Origin: Oreohelix idahoensis
Lineage: Eukaryota > Mollusca > Gastropoda > Stylommatophora > Oreohelicidae
Length of the DNA: 64,000 nucleotides
Direction: 5' to 3'
Assembly: GCA_024509875.1 (NCBI GenBank)
Contig: JAMPIV010016244.1
Coordinates: forward strand, 62,001 to 126,000
Notes under the pieces: model-generated
Told to the model about the DNA's origin: nothing
Database searches by the model: none
The model's input: only the letters and a program-made list of their open reading frames with translations
Made by a program: the position numbers and the translations under genes
Part shown: one piece after another, positions 11,578-23,090 of the stretch
Layout: every line of letters starts with the position of its first letter
How positions within the stretch are numbered: the first letter of the stretch is position 1

Positions 11578-11585
11578 TGCTAGAG
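11578..11585. repeat. Target-site duplication TGCTAGAG, left copy
   Basis: The identical octamer occurs at 54308-54315. Deleting one copy together with everything between restores an open junction in LINE A (VVLNVARA-CDE). An 8 bp TSD is characteristic of hAT transposons. Confidence 0.88.
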
Positions 11586-11600
11586 CCCGGGTTCCCAACC

Positions 11601-12605
11601 TGTGGGATGCGACCCCCAAGGGGGTCGCAAAGTGTTTTCTGGGGGGTTGCCATGGTTATTTTTAGTTGCAATTATTTTTATATGAAATATTCAGAAGACT
11701 CTAAAATGTAGGTTTACCACCTTGATCAGCAATGGCATAGAGAAGTGTGACATATTATGATAATAGCTTTCATATATCTATTTCATTATCTACACTTTTC
11801 TTTTACCTAGCTTTCACCTACGCATGTTTTGTTAACACATAACCCTCCTAAAATCAGAGATCTGTCTCCATTTTCTAATTTAGCATGCCTAATTTATTTC
11901 TGTTCTCTATTTCCTTTGATGAAGGTTTACCAGCAGACCTATTAGCTAATGTCGAGCCGGTTACCTGTAATGAAACGCCAGCGATTGAAAAATCGTGGTA
12001 ATAGGATTAGACAGCGATCAGGGGAAATAATTTTAGTAGAAGGAGCAGATAGTTTTGGAACAAAGGGGAGACAATTTATATTACCCTACCCTGAATCCGT
12101 TCATTGAAGGTAATTAAACACGGTGAGAATCACAAGATCAAAGGATGGCCCTCGCTCGATTGCCAGAGACTGCAAGCGGTAAAAGGCGTGAAAATTCCTA
12201 CTGATTTGCAGATCTACCAAGAAAAAGGTGAAATCTAAATGTAGGCATTAAAAGTTCTTGAGCGAAGTTCTGGAAATTTAATATTGAATAGTATATATTC
12301 TCCAGCTTTTAAAAATTCTTTATTCAGTACTCCACAGATTTTAAAGACATCTAGCTTCGATTTCCAGAATTCCTTGTATTAGTGTAGTTTCTTAGTTTTT
12401 CGTTGGAGATAGTCTTAGAAGTATGTGTGAAGGTAATTATATTTACTAGTATTTTTGAGTGATATAAGTGGTAAAATCGTCAATTATATTTTACTAGGTT
12501 TTTTTCTGTGCTGAGTGATTTACTAGATAGGTCCGTCATTTATATTTCTCTAGGTTTTACTGTGTTACAGTGGCTAGAAGAAGAAATAATAATTTCTAGC
12601 TAAAC
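11601..12605. other. hAT left-arm non-coding sequence
   Basis: Subterminal sequence contains the short inverted run CGACCCCCAAGGGGGTCG (11609-11626). From about 11640 on I see no protein similarity in any frame. A short start 'MSSRLPVMKRQRLKNRG' at about 11950 could be the remnant of a transposase N-terminus but is not recognisable. The rest is AT-rich. Confidence 0.4.
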
Positions 12606-12716
12606 TATGCCAGCTATAAAATAAATTTAATTAATTGCTAGTAACCAGTCAGAGAATATTTTAACAGACTAGTAAATGCACTGTTCATTATGAGTATTGA
12701 CGAAATATATAAATAT
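12606..12716. repeat. Long direct repeat (111 bp), left copy
   Basis: The sequence from TATGCCAGCTATAAAATAAA through ATATATAAATAT recurs at 13072-13182 with about three mismatches and equal length. The two copies exactly bracket the LINE R fragment 12717-13071. The simplest reading is an unusually long target-site duplication. Confidence 0.8.
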
Positions 12717-13071
12717 CTTCTTCTTTGATCCTTAGCCACCGACCGTCAGAGCAATCAGTGGCCATCACGCCTAGTGGCGTCTTGTAGGGCAACAACAAAT
12801 TGATTCCACTTTGCTCGGTCGGTGGCCATCCTTCGTACAGTGCCCCAACTCTGGTTCATTCTTTGCATCTCAGCCTCCACAGTTCTACGCCAGGTTGTTT
12901 TTGGTCGGCCTCTCTTTCGTTTTCCTTCAGGGGTCCAGAGCATAGCTGTTCTTGTGATGGCATCGGGGTCTCTTCTGAGGACATGACCAAACCAGCTCCA
13001 GCGTCTGCCAGCTATGATGGTGTGCATGTCCTCTTGCTTGCTACAAGTAAGCAGATCTTGGTTAGTGAATA
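12717..13071 (-). mobile_element. 5'-truncated LINE R copy (355 bp)
   Basis: The minus frame 13027-12755 is nearly identical to the last 90 codons of the LINE R ORF at 60840-63287, ending 'ALQDATRRDGH'. The 3' UTR follows with 'CCGACGGTC'-type sequence and an AAG-type tail. It is flanked by the 111 bp repeats. Substitutions relative to 60840-63287 are few, so it is fairly young. Confidence 0.88.
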
Positions 13072-13182
13072 TATGCCAGCTATAAAATAAATTTAATTAA
13101 TTGCTAGTAACCAGTCAGATAATATTTTAACCAACTAGTAAATGCACTGTTCATTATGAGTATTGACGAAATATATAAATAT
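13072..13182. repeat. Long direct repeat (111 bp), right copy
   Basis: Right partner of 12606-12716, beginning TATGCCAGC and ending AAATAT. Differences are confined to single bases, for example CAGAGAAT against CAGATAAT. Confidence 0.8.
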
Positions 13183-14103
13183 AATTATTTATAATTCATG
13201 ATGATTAATTTTTTTTAAATGACGAATTTATTTCACGGGAGTTTTTAAACGATAAGACAAGCTCTAAGTTTGTAGTTATAATTTAAAGTTAAATAACCGA
13301 AGTGGATAAATATTATATTTTACGCGGGTTAAGGATAGGATTGAGAATACTATATTATAGTTAAGTATTTGTATTTTTTCTCCTTTACACAGTATTGGGT
13401 CAAACCCTAAACCTTACCAGCAGCTTCCATATAAATCTGAGAGTAACCATACAAAAGAACAATTTAATTAATATCTGGGTTTCTTCAAGGTAAACCTGTC
13501 TGAGGTTGTGTTTACACCCAGAAAGAGACAGAATACAAACCCAAAGAACATTAAGAGTGACTTTGTAACTGGGCATATAGATCCAGATTTCTTTTCCAAT
13601 TTCATTTACAGTCAGCCCGTTGCGGTGACCTAACAAACATTAACATCTCCCGATGTTTGACCATTGTTGGTGTGATAAAGAATTTTATACTGAGAGAAGT
13701 TACCAACCTGTCATTCCTATGTACTGGAAATCTCAAGCTATTGACACTGTGAGCGCCGTTAAATTTTTACCTGGACAAATTAAATGTGACATAAACAGTA
13801 ATCCGAAATTTAAAAAAACAAACAAAGGGAACGCTCCTCAGAGAAGTGAAGTTAATATGTCTTTGAGGAGCTGGGGTTCTCTTTGCCAAATATAACACTG
13901 GATTTGTTGTGTGTGTGTCCTAAAGATTGTTCCAGAAGATACAACACAAGTATTAGGTAAGAAAGAATGTTCGTGGCCACAGTTGTCTGAGAAGAGAGGA
14001 AGAATGAGTGAATAATTCTCATATATATCTTGTACAATCAATGTTCTCACTTTGTGTATTTTTGTATGCAAGTTTTTGCTAATGCTGTCCCTTTCAGAAT
14101 AGA
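13183..14103. other. AT-rich sequence without recognisable genes
   Basis: Short frames at 13400-13636 (minus), 13653-13895 (plus) and 13838-14071 (minus) have no recognisable family and mutually overlap. This DNA is either hAT interior or the first part of the gypsy B 5' LTR. The LTR's left boundary cannot be fixed because no second copy of that LTR is present. Confidence 0.35.
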
Positions 14104-14120
14104 TTAACGTATAAACTTAC

Positions 14121-15883
14121 TTACTTAGTCGTTCCCCTTCTACCGTGAGGTGTAGAGGTTTGGAAGAGAGAGCGCCAGACTATCCCATCGGCTGTCTTCC
14201 TCCTGGCCTGGTTCCATTCTAGTCCTCGGTCCTTCAAAGATTGTCCAATGTTGTCCCCCCAGCGGACCCCGGGCCGCCCCGGGGGTCTGGATCCCTGTTT
14301 ACCACGCCTGTTGCGGCAGCCGATCCTCCTCGCACTCTGCAGACACGGCCAACCCATCCAAGTCGGGACTGTTCTACTTGGGTCTGCAGGGGGTGGGATT
14401 TAAGGCCTTGACGTATCGTCTGGTTGCGTACCATGTCTCTTCTTGTTACTTCAACCACCTTCCTCAGATACCTCATTTCTGAGGTTTGGATTTGGCTTTT
14501 GTGGGCCGCAGTCACTGCCCATGACTCGCATCCACATGTCAAGACTGGGACATAGGTAGAGCGGTACACAGCCATCCTCGTTTTTCTACCAACCCCTCTC
14601 CTGCTGAGGAATCCTCGATCCATGGCCTGAAAAAGTCTCCCAGATGCTGCTTTTCGAGTTGCCAACTCTTCATTGAACCCTCCCTTTCGGTCAATAATAG
14701 CTCCGAGGTATTTAAAGTGGTCTACCTGCTCCAGGACCTGTTCTCCCAGCTTAATCTGATGTCCCCCTCCCCTCGCGACACCACCATGGATTTTGCTCTA
14801 GAGCTGCCCATGACCATCCCTCTCCTCTCCAGCTCCTCCTTCCAAACCTGCAGGTTGAATTGGAGATGTGCCTCTGATTTAGCAATCAGGGCAACATCAT
14901 CAGAAAATGCCAGCTCCGAAATACAGACCTGTCTCATCTTCCAGTACCCCACTGAATACTTTCTTGTTCTCTCCTTACATGCCTTAATTACATCGTCCAT
15001 GAGGAGTATGAAAAGGCAAGGTGACAGGATATCACCTTGTCTTACACCAGTGGTGGTCCTGAACTCCTCTGACTTATGGTTTGCTGTCCTCACATAATTT
15101 CTGCAAGACTTGTAGAAGCTCTGTATATCATGAATCAGAGGCGCTGGAATGCCTCTCCCCCCCCCCCCGGCCAAACAATCCCAAAGTTTGCTCCAGGGGA
15201 CCCTGTCAAACGCCTTTTCCAGATCTACGAAACAAAGATGGATCTCACTCTTGTACTCAAGGGTCTTTTCACTCAGCTGTCTGAGTGTGAAGATTAGGTC
15301 TTGAGTACTTCGGTTTGCTCGGAATCCGCACTGGACCTCATCCAGTTGTGGCTCAGCTAGGCATCGGAGTCTCTGCTCTAGGATTCTAGAGTAGATTTTA
15401 CCAGGGACAACTGAGAAGGGATATGCCTCTATGGTTTCCACATTTTCGATTGTCACCCTTTTTGAAAATTGGTGTTATGATGGCAATCTTCCAATCCTTT
15501 GGTATGGTCTTGTTGTACCACGCTGCCTGTAGAACCTGTAGAACCCTTAAGAGTAATAGGTCGCCTGATGCTCCCATGTACTTAACCATTTCTGGTGTTA
15601 TACCATCATGCCCTGCTACTTTGCCCATCTTGATTTTCTCCAGTGCTGCCTTCAGTTCTTCCATCTTTATGTCATCTTCACCATCATTGGTTTTCTCTTC
15701 TGTGCTAGTGGTTATCATTTCTGATGCTTCACCATGCTCACCATCAAGGAGTTCTGAAAAATATTCTTTCCATCTTTCCATTACTTCCTTCGGGGCAGTA
15801 AGCAATTTGCCTTGCTTGTCCTTTATAATTTTGAGAGGGCATTGTTTTTCTTTTCTCATGTTCTTTAGGGTCTTATAGAACAA
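14121..15883 (-). pseudogene. RTE-like ORF, reverse transcriptase and C-terminal domain, frameshifted
   Basis: Frames 15883-15398 and 15456-14722 contain RT blocks 'KVAGHDGITPEMVKYM', 'CGNHRGISLLS', 'QCGFRANRSTQDLIFTLR', 'FVDLEKAFDRVP' and 'TTGVRQGDILSP'. The catalytic box reads 'LAFSDDVALIA', with FADD changed to FSDD (about 14895-14906); both Asp residues remain. A G-run insertion around 15155-15165 gives 'LAGGGGRGIP'. After another shift near 14700 the C-terminal domain continues in frames 14665-14234 and 14357-14121, ending 'TPHGRRGTTK'. At least three frameshifts make it inactive. Confidence 0.83.
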
Positions 15884-15931
15884 TTTCTGGTTTTCTTGTG
15901 CATCTTTTTCTAGCTTTTCACCAAATTCTTT

Positions 15932-17090
15932 TCAGGACTTCTGGTTTGCTGCTAGCACTTTGTTCTTTGCTTCTGTTCTGAGTGTCAAATATTCTCTATA
16001 TTTTTCCATCTGTCCTGTTGTGTTTTTAGCTCCTAAGTATTGTTTCCATGCCATTTTCTTCTCTCTTATTTTCTCTTTGACTTCCTCTGTCCACCAAGGT
16101 GTCCTCTTTCTCTTGTTCCCAAGTCGGACTTCACCGCATGCTTCTGCTGCAGCTATCTTTATGATATCCTTGAATTTATTCCAGAGGGTTTCCAAGTCAT
16201 CAGGTCGTTCTTCTGTGTTGCTCACCGCTGCAGCAATAAGCCCCTGATATCTGGTCTTAATTTCTATCTCTTTCAGCTTGTAGGTCCTAATGCTCATTTC
16301 TCCCGCTCGTTTACTTGGTTTCTTGCGTGATGTTGGGCAGTTCCTAGGCTGAGCAACTCTTTCAGTTGTTCTTTTGATTGTTAGCAGGTAGTGATCACTT
16401 CCAATCTCTGGCCCCCTCCAGACTCTAGCATCCAGGACATATTTGAATGAGCTTCTCCTAACAATGGCATAGTCGATCATTGACTTCTCATTCTTGGTTG
16501 GTTCACATCTAGTGTATGCATGTATGCGCTTATGGGGGAACTTTGTGTTTGTGATGATCAGATTCTGCTCACTGCAGAATCTAAGGAGTCGCTTTTCATT
16601 GTCATTGAGAGTATCTACTCCATATCTTCCGATAACTCCACCCCATCTAGCATGGTCATTTCCAACTCTGGCATTAAAATCTCCGAGCATGATAACTTCA
16701 TCTAGGCAGTCATCCATTGTCCTTTGAAGCAGTTCAAAGAATTCCTCATTGACCTCTGCTCTCTCATCCTCATTTGGCCCATACACTATGACCAGGTTGA
16801 CTATGGTTTCTCTTTCTTTTAGTTTTACAACCATTATGCGCTCCAAGACAAAGTTCCATCCCTTGATACTATCTTTCTGTTTTTTGGCCATAATGCAACC
16901 CACGCCCCCTTTAGCTCTTTCAGATGTGGGTACACCACTGTGTAACAGCGTGTTGCCATCGAGATCCATGACTCCTTGTCCCTTTTTCTTTGTTTCGGTA
17001 ATAGCCAGGATTTCAAATTTTGCTTTCCTCATCTCTTCCATCAGCTCCTCTTCTTTCCCATTTATACTTCTTGTGTTCCAAGTTCCATAA
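15932..17090 (-). pseudogene. RTE-like ORF, APE endonuclease and linker
   Basis: Reading down from about 17090 the frame gives 'TYGTWNTRSINGKEEE' (endonuclease start), 'ILAITETKKKGQG', 'VIMLGDFNARVG' and 'GPEIGSDHYLLTI'. The last three are the ET, GDFNxR and SDH catalytic motifs of APE-type LINE nucleases. The longest frame from an ATG is 17041-15932 (369 codons). A stop just after 'LAANQKS' separates it from the RT frame, so a frameshift near 15925 lies between nuclease and RT. The nuclease itself looks intact. Confidence 0.85.
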
Positions 17091-17308
17091 GTCGTAGTCC
17101 GTAGTCCGTTCCAGTTCGTCGCCTTTAGAATCAGTCCGGTTTTCTCTCTTATATTGCTCGTAATTATAGTTTAAAGCAAACAGGTGATTGGCCTGTTGTG
17201 CCTTTGCATGGTGGAGGGGCTGTCTCCTTACGGCCTCCATGCAAACCGCCCTCCTCCTTTTTCATCCGGGCTTTGGACCGGCATAGGCGGAGTTTTAACG
17301 TATAAACT

Positions 17309-17879
17309 CTGTTCTTTACTGTAGAGGGAAATCCTAGACCATAGCGTATAAATCTTTGACTCTTTGGGGGTTAATAACTTTCTTCTAACAGGATCTTGTC
17401 TCAACAGAGGGAGGGCGGATTACAACTATGAGTCTAACTCTTTAATTAATTCATTAACTTATGTTTATTTGTATTTGATTGATATTCAAAATATTGCTGT
17501 TGTGAAGTTCTTTATGATAAATAAAATTTACATAAACTTTATTTACAGGTGTTGGTCAGCTCGTCCCAACATATCCCTACATCAATTAATATAGTTTTTT
17601 TCACGTTTGTGCGTCTAATTGTCGTCACTTATCTGTGTGTATGTAGAGGTGAGTGGTTGAATATATATATATAGGAAAAACTGTCTGATCTAAAAATCTC
17701 AGTCATGACCGATAGGCTGGATAGGTTATCTCTCAAATCCGGGGACAGGCTTTACCTTTCACCATTTCACTCGTGAAAATCTATTTCTTTACCTTATCTC
17801 CCACTGAACTATCACCTGTTCTAGTTCTATTCAGACGGGACCATAATTGATCTGAAATTCCTATTAAAAATCTACAACA
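17309..17879 (+). mobile_element. Gypsy B 5' LTR (part downstream of the LINE insertion)
   Basis: This non-coding AT-rich stretch runs up to a primer-binding-site-like sequence at 17881 and ends ...CTACAACA. The RTE-like LINE sits in it. The LTR's left end is not defined, and no 3' LTR copy is visible downstream of the integrase fragment at 42885. The call rests on the PBS and on gag/pol relics that follow. Confidence 0.5.
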
Positions 17880-17880
17880 A

Positions 17881-17909
17881 ATGAGGGCTCGTTTTCCTGG
17901 AATTGAACT
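17881..17909 (+). promoter_or_regulatory. Primer-binding-site-like sequence of gypsy B
   Basis: TGAGGGCTCGTTTTCCTGGA (17882-17901) followed by ATTGAAC resembles the complement of a tRNA-Pro 3' end (TGGGGGCTCGTCCGGGAT type), with some mismatches. Its position directly after an LTR-like end and about 730 bp before a gag-like ATG supports the role. Confidence 0.5.
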
Positions 17910-18636
17910 CTAATCCTGAGCAAGTACGACAAATGTCGGCTCGTCTGTAGGATACAATTTTCTTTAGTCTAGATAGAGCAAGAGTGTGATTGTCTCGTGA
18001 GATTAAGTAACATTAAAAATAATTATCCCCTAGATAAACGATTTGTTTATTGGCTTGCTGACCACACAAAAATATTAATTGTTTGTTCCACAGCATTGTT
18101 GAGTATATACAGTTAGATTTACAGGGTGATTTTTGTCGGAGTTATGTTTTGTATGTATTTTGTAATACAAAGCCGCTGGTAGCGTGTGATTGTGTAACCA
18201 TCACAGGGGTTTTTTTAAGCAAAGGTGTTTGAGCTAAGCAAAGGAGTGCGTTCAGACTGTTATGTCCAGTAAATCGTCTCCCTTACCCGAACTGACTTCA
18301 GGGGTGACTTGATAGTGGACTTAAAAATTAAGGGAATTTTTTTTTCTCCTTAAAATTTTCGCAATAAAATTTTTTTGTTTGTTTCCACGGTAGTAACTTA
18401 GTTTTGGGTTAGTTGAATAATCTTAATTACCATTTATTTGGCGTAGTCGTCTGCATTAGGATCCTTTATTGCCAGTTAATAGCAGTGATAGTTAGATAAC
18501 TAATTATAAGGAGGAGGTATCCCAGTTAAATAACAATATATCTTTTTTTTTGGTTTTGTTTTTTCTCGTAAGTGATTTGGAACCAGTGTATCCTTTTTCT
18601 TCCTTCTTTTTCGGTTGTCTCAGTCAGTTATTTACA

Positions 18637-19285
18637 ATGGCTGAGCGTGCAAAGCATAGGCAGGTGCTCAGAGAGGAAGCAAGGGAAGAGGGATTGGAAG
18701 GAGAAGAAGCGAAAGCTTTTGTCAGGACGAACTTGACAGATATGATGCGTAGAAGAAAGAAGAACTTAGGAGGAAGGAAGAAGAAGCTAGGGAGAAGGAA
18801 AAAGCAGCGGAAGCTAGAGAGCAGAAGTAGATTTAGGAGGAAATGGAAATCCGCAGGGCGAACGAAAGAGAGAAGGAATGACAGCATGAGGAAAGAGAGA
18901 AGAAGATACAGCATGATGAAAGAGAGAAGGAGAGACAGTGTGAGGAAAGAGAAAATGAACAACAACGACAACATGAATTGGCTTTTAAAGCTATAGAGGT
19001 CCAAAGTCGTGGTGCTGCTTCTAACAGCAGTAACCACAAGAGGGCAAACCAAGAAGGAACGGGAGCCTGTGCCAAATTTGTTTCCTAAGGAACTTAAAGA
19101 GGCGTAACAAAAGGACCCTACTTTGAAGCCCTGCTTTAGGAAACTACCCATGGCTAAGGACCCCAGACACCACGGGGACATTTTTTCTAAGGATGGAGTA
19201 CTTTATCGTAGAATGGGCACCCCTGATCAAGGGCGTAATCAGCTCCTAGAACTGAAACAGTACAGAAGCCAAATCTAAGAAATGG
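18637..19285 (+). pseudogene. Gypsy B gag start and pre-integrase pol, internally deleted
   Basis: ATG at 18637 opens 'MAERAKHRQVLREEAREEGL', a charged coiled-coil N-terminus like the gag start of the Gmr1 copies here. It decays into Arg/Glu/Lys-rich low-complexity sequence by about 18980. From 19110 a clean pol frame reads 'KDPTLKPCFRKLP', 'HGDIFSKDGVLYRRMGTPD' and 'NQLLELKQYRSQI', then a TAA (19276-19278) and 'EMGH'. That is the segment just before the integrase zinc finger; the Gmr1 copies have the equivalent 'TLKPCFKKLPKS'. Gag core and protease are missing. The frame is cut at 19290 by solo LTR C and resumes at 42337. Confidence 0.72.
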
Positions 19286-19290
19286 GGCAC
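19286..19290. repeat. TSD GGCAC of solo LTR C, left copy
   Basis: The partner is at 42332-42336. Joining the two restores 'GH-SLPFS-HMGQN', the start of the gypsy B integrase zinc-binding domain. Confidence 0.75.
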
Positions 19291-19584
19291 TGTTGCGCAC
19301 ATATTCTTTTGTGTGGTAGTGTGACGCACAGATTACTGTTGGTAGGCATACATATGTAAAGTATAACTATTTGTCTGATGAAAAGTATTTTATTTGAGAA
19401 TCAATGATTCTCAGTCTGAGGGACAGAACCCTGATTGGTCGATGCTGTATTCGGTTCTATGGGTTATCTGTTCTTGTGTCTCAATCTGGCGTATGAATAC
19501 TAGATTTACGTCATTTAGGTCTGGTATGGCCAGAAACAGATTGGTCTTGCTTAAAATGTGTATGGCCCGAATTTATATTTATTC

Positions 19585-19589
19585 CTTGA
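19585..19589. repeat. TSD CTTGA of the Gmr1 array, left copy
   Basis: CTTGA directly precedes the first LTR and recurs at 37234-37238 directly after the third LTR. No such duplication borders the middle LTR. Confidence 0.85.
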
Positions 19590-21649
19590 TGTCGTGAGAA
19601 ATTCTAATCCACATATATAAATTATCAGGTAAATGTAAAGCCTAACACATAAATTCAATAAAAGGAAAGAAGAATGGTAAAGAACAGTGCTGTCACAATG
19701 ACTGTACTCGAAATCCCCCTTGTTTTCTCCTGCGTCTGCAAATTGTAACGTTTCACGTTGATAGTAAAAGCCTTCTGCAGCATACACGCGTTTCCCCAAC
19801 ACAATAAAATGTGTACTCCATTTCTAAGAAAAACCTTGAGATACGCAAGATGACCTAGATTTAAAATTCCATTCATGTCATTTTATACACTACGTTACAA
19901 AAAAAAAACGAAAGACAGATGGACTAAAGATAGAAAGAAAGGGAGAGGCTGGAAGCAGGAACGCATGCAACACTAAACACGCGTCTCGCTATACAATTAC
20001 TACCATCACGCGTGTAAGGCCACAAGCACTAGCTTTTTTCAAATCGACAGTGATAAAAAACACTACACACACGAGAGTTAGTTTTTAAAAACTTACAAAA
20101 CGCTTATTAGGAATCATGACATTCTACTGTTTTATGTCTAAAATCCTGACATTAGTCTGACAGTACAGCAGGACAGGTGGCGGTTCTAAACATAAAAAAT
20201 AAAAAAAACTACACGACTATCCTAGAAAATGCATATTTTGAACGCAGCCCCTTAGCTCCTTTAAATTTGTATATTTGGGTTCCTTAGGACTTGCTGACAA
20301 AGAATATGTTAAGTGTTACGCAAATAGTCTAGGAATTAACAAATTATAGCCAAAAGAAATGGTGGTGCTGTCAGACAACACCAAAATCAGAATCGCTCAG
20401 TGGCAGATTTTCACCCCACCATTGTACGGGAAATGGGTCTCCATGTTAAATCCGATTTGATTGGAGCGCAATAAATGTAAGGCTAAACACGATTAGTCGG
20501 GCTATAAATACTATCTTTTGTTGTCAGGGGAAACGGGAGTAGGAGTACTTTTTTTCAAACGATTGGGTAAACATGGCACGATTGGTTAGACCCGCGAATA
20601 TAGTCAATCAGAGGCGTCAGGTCACCACCACATGTTCAAATAAACTTACTACAGAACCAGTGCGTTGAGCACCAGTGCATATTTTTCTAGATAAAAGCCT
20701 GGGACATCGGCAGATCGAAGTTGTGCTATATTCATTGCCATTCAACATAACTGTGTATTATTCCATGAATTGTGGGACCGTGGTCCAAAAGTTATTGAGC
20801 AGCACCTGGTCTGAGCTTTGCTGAACTTAGAGGCTCACAGCATACTCCTGGGTCCAGATAGTGACCAGTGAGGTGTCTCCAGAACACAGGGAGGCTATCG
20901 AGCAGAGGAGTCTTTTCCTGCCGCCATCACGAAAGATAAGCCTATGTGGCCAGAGGAGCTCAACATTATGCCCCCCCCCCCCCCCTCAAAATCTGACTTT
21001 ATAATAAACTAGAGGGAAAATCCAGTGTTTAAATTGATAGGAACTGTGAACTTTTCCCCATACCATTTACAAGATAAACAAACACTTGAAGTCATGATGA
21101 CAAATAACAACATAGCTTGAAAAAACAAAACCAGTATTACCTCATATTACTACTACACAACTGACACACATAAGATAATATTAATAAAATATGTCACTAC
21201 AAGATTCATATTGATAAATCCTGTACATATAAATTGTAATTAAAATTGATTGTGATTCCTGGTTCACTTTGTAGTTGAATCAGGACATATATATTAATGA
21301 AAAGTACTTAATACATATTGATATTTGAAAATTTACCAGTGACTCATTTAAGATAGTCTTATAGCATGTTACATGTGTGTGAGTGTCACAGTGTTGTCAA
21401 GTGTGGTGGAATAAATTAAATTGTTTATCTGTCTGTTGTTGTTGTGACTTACACTTCATCATATACATACCCTAGACATTTAACGTAGTCATCACAATAT
21501 TCCAGAATAATTCTGACTGAGGCATAATGTGGTAGCAAGTAAGGTTATCTGTAAAACACTACACCTATTAGATACAGATACCTTCACAGCTGATCTCAGT
21601 CAGTACACTAAGTCCCCTATAAAAATTTATAACATCCCACTTTACCACA
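19590..21649 (+). repeat. Gmr1 LTR 1 (2060 bp)
   Basis: Very long LTR with TGT...ACA ends. It contains a C15 run at 20971-20985, which is C6 and C7 in LTRs 2 and 3. It has at least five substitutions not found in the other two, for example GATGACCTAG against GATGACCAAG and GGGTAAACATGG against GGGTAAATATGG. No ORF of note. Confidence 0.92.
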
Positions 21650-21654
21650 TATAT

Positions 21655-21680
21655 TGGGGTCTCGCTCTCGGGATTTTGAA
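21655..21680 (+). promoter_or_regulatory. Gmr1 primer-binding site, copy 1
   Basis: TGGGGTCTCGCTCTCGGGAT begins five bases after the LTR end and resembles the complement of tRNA-Pro 3' ends (TGGGGGCTCGTCCGGGAT). The same sequence lies at 28418-28443 in the second copy. The tRNA identity is an inference. Confidence 0.6.
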
Positions 21681-21838
21681 TCTTTCCCTATTAAAAATAT
21701 TGGGGGTAATTCACTTCAGGGAATAATAAGAATTTAAAAGTATCCTTGGGTGAAAATAAATAGCGTTGAGCTCTCAGTGCCTGTAGTGTCCTTAGATAAT
21801 TATTGAAAGATTGAATTGTTACATTTGTATGTTAGACA

Positions 21839-23090
21839 ATGGCCGACTTGGCAAAATTTCGATCTGCTGCTGTACAGACTGCGAAAGAGTTAGGAATGGA
21901 CGGGCAAATTATGATTGCTTATGTCACTGCTGAATGTGACAAATATATTGAACAGGAAGAAAGAAGATTAGAAAAAGAGGCCGAAAGAAAATTAGAATCT
22001 GAAAGATTGGCCGAAGATAAGAGAATTGAGGCTGAGAATAAGAGGTTGCAGATTGAGGCTGAGAATAAGAGGTTGCAGATTGAGGCTGAGGCTAAGAGGT
22101 TGCAGATTGAGGCTGACAAAGAGGCTAAAGCATTGGAAGTCGAGGAAAGAAGACAGGCTGCAGAAAGAGAAGAGATTAGCTGCAGAGAGGGAAGCAGAAA
22201 AGGAGGAGAAGAGATTACAAAGGGAACATGAGTTACGACTAAGGGAGTTTGAGTTTCAAGGCCATGCTCCTGAAAATGGTGCCAGTCCCTTTACCTCTGA
22301 TGCCACTGCTAGCCAGGGAGCCTCAACCTCAGCTATGAATTTTCATTTAGATCACTTTGTTGAGAAAGACGATGATATTGAGAGCTATCTAAATAGATAT
22401 GAACTATTGGCTACCACATATGGGTTAGAGAGAGAAAGGTGGAGCTTAAAGTTATCTCAAGGGCTTCGTGGGGCAGCTTATGAAGTTTTTGCCAAAATGA
22501 GCAGAGGTGATCAGGAAAATTATGACATGCTAAAGCAGGCTCTTTTGTTAAGATATGAAAAGAACGCAGAATTTTATAGGAAAAAATTTAGGAATGCTAA
22601 ACTACTGTCAGGTGAAACCTATCACCAGTTCTCTGCACGGTTAGAGACATACTTGGAGAAATGGACTTCTCTGGGGAAAACCCAAGATCTTAAGGAAATG
22701 GTCCTTATAGAACAATTAAGAGAGTCCATGGCTCCAGACCTGAGAAAGTTTCTCATGGAACAAGGTGCAGAGAGGCTGGGTGAGTTGCTAAATGTTGCTG
22801 AAAGGTATCAAGCAGCTCAGGCAGAGGTATCAGGTAATAAAAAGAAACAGCTGGAAAATTTTAGGGCACCACAGAACTTTAATAAATTTGATCCTAGAGA
22901 TCAAAACAAAGGTAAGCACCAATTTGATAGGCCACGGTATGACAATAAAAATAAAACCCCACAATTCGATGAAAGGAAATTTGATGAAAGAAAATCTTTC
23001 AACCAAGGGAAAAGGTGGTGTAAAAATTGTAAGATGAACAATCATGACACTGACCATTGTAGAAGGAAACCTCCTCATTGTGCTGCTGAC
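21839..23090 (+). CDS. gag: Gmr1 gag, copy 1 (frameshifted once)
   Basis: ATG at 21839 starts a 130-codon frame, MADLAKFRSAAV..., rich in Glu/Lys/Arg with tandem 27 bp units encoding 'IEAENKRLQ', a long coiled coil. Near 22160 the homologous frame moves by +1, where 'KRLAAEREAEKEEKRLQ' continues, and runs through the capsid-like part ('YLNRYELLATTYGLERERW', 'AYEVFAKMSRG', 'YHQFSARLETYLEKW'). A CCHC knuckle, C-X2-C-X4-H-X4-C, lies at 23019-23060. The identical shift exists in copy 2. A further private 2 bp loss near 23087 (GCTGCTGACATC against GCTGCTATGACATC) disconnects gag from protease in this copy. Gag forms the particle and binds RNA in this family. Confidence 0.85.

Larger units (their letters stand above)
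14118..17294 (-). mobile_element. RTE-like LINE, near full length, with 14 bp TSD
   Basis: It is flanked by TTAACGTATAAACT at 14104-14117 and 17295-17308 (perfect). The 3' end, at the low-coordinate side, has TAAG repeats (CTTACTTACTTAG in plus orientation) in place of poly(A), as in RTE-type elements. The 5' end is GC-rich ('CGCCTATGCCGGTCCAAAGC' on the minus strand). The total of about 3.18 kb with EN and RT but no RNase H fits RTE. It inserted into what appears to be the 5' LTR of gypsy B. Confidence 0.85.

Noticed and set aside
12800..13090. Antisense ORFs over LINE R (also 60885-61190 and 62089-62907)
   Set aside because: They are mirror frames of a clear minus-strand RT protein.
13399..13420. 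Telomere-like AAACCCTAAACC
   Set aside because: Only one and a half units in AT-rich DNA; chance is likely.
18550..18996. Arg/Lys-rich 148-codon ORF as a host gene
   Set aside because: It starts upstream of the gag-like ATG at 18637 and is low-complexity decay of gypsy B gag. A pol fragment follows directly.
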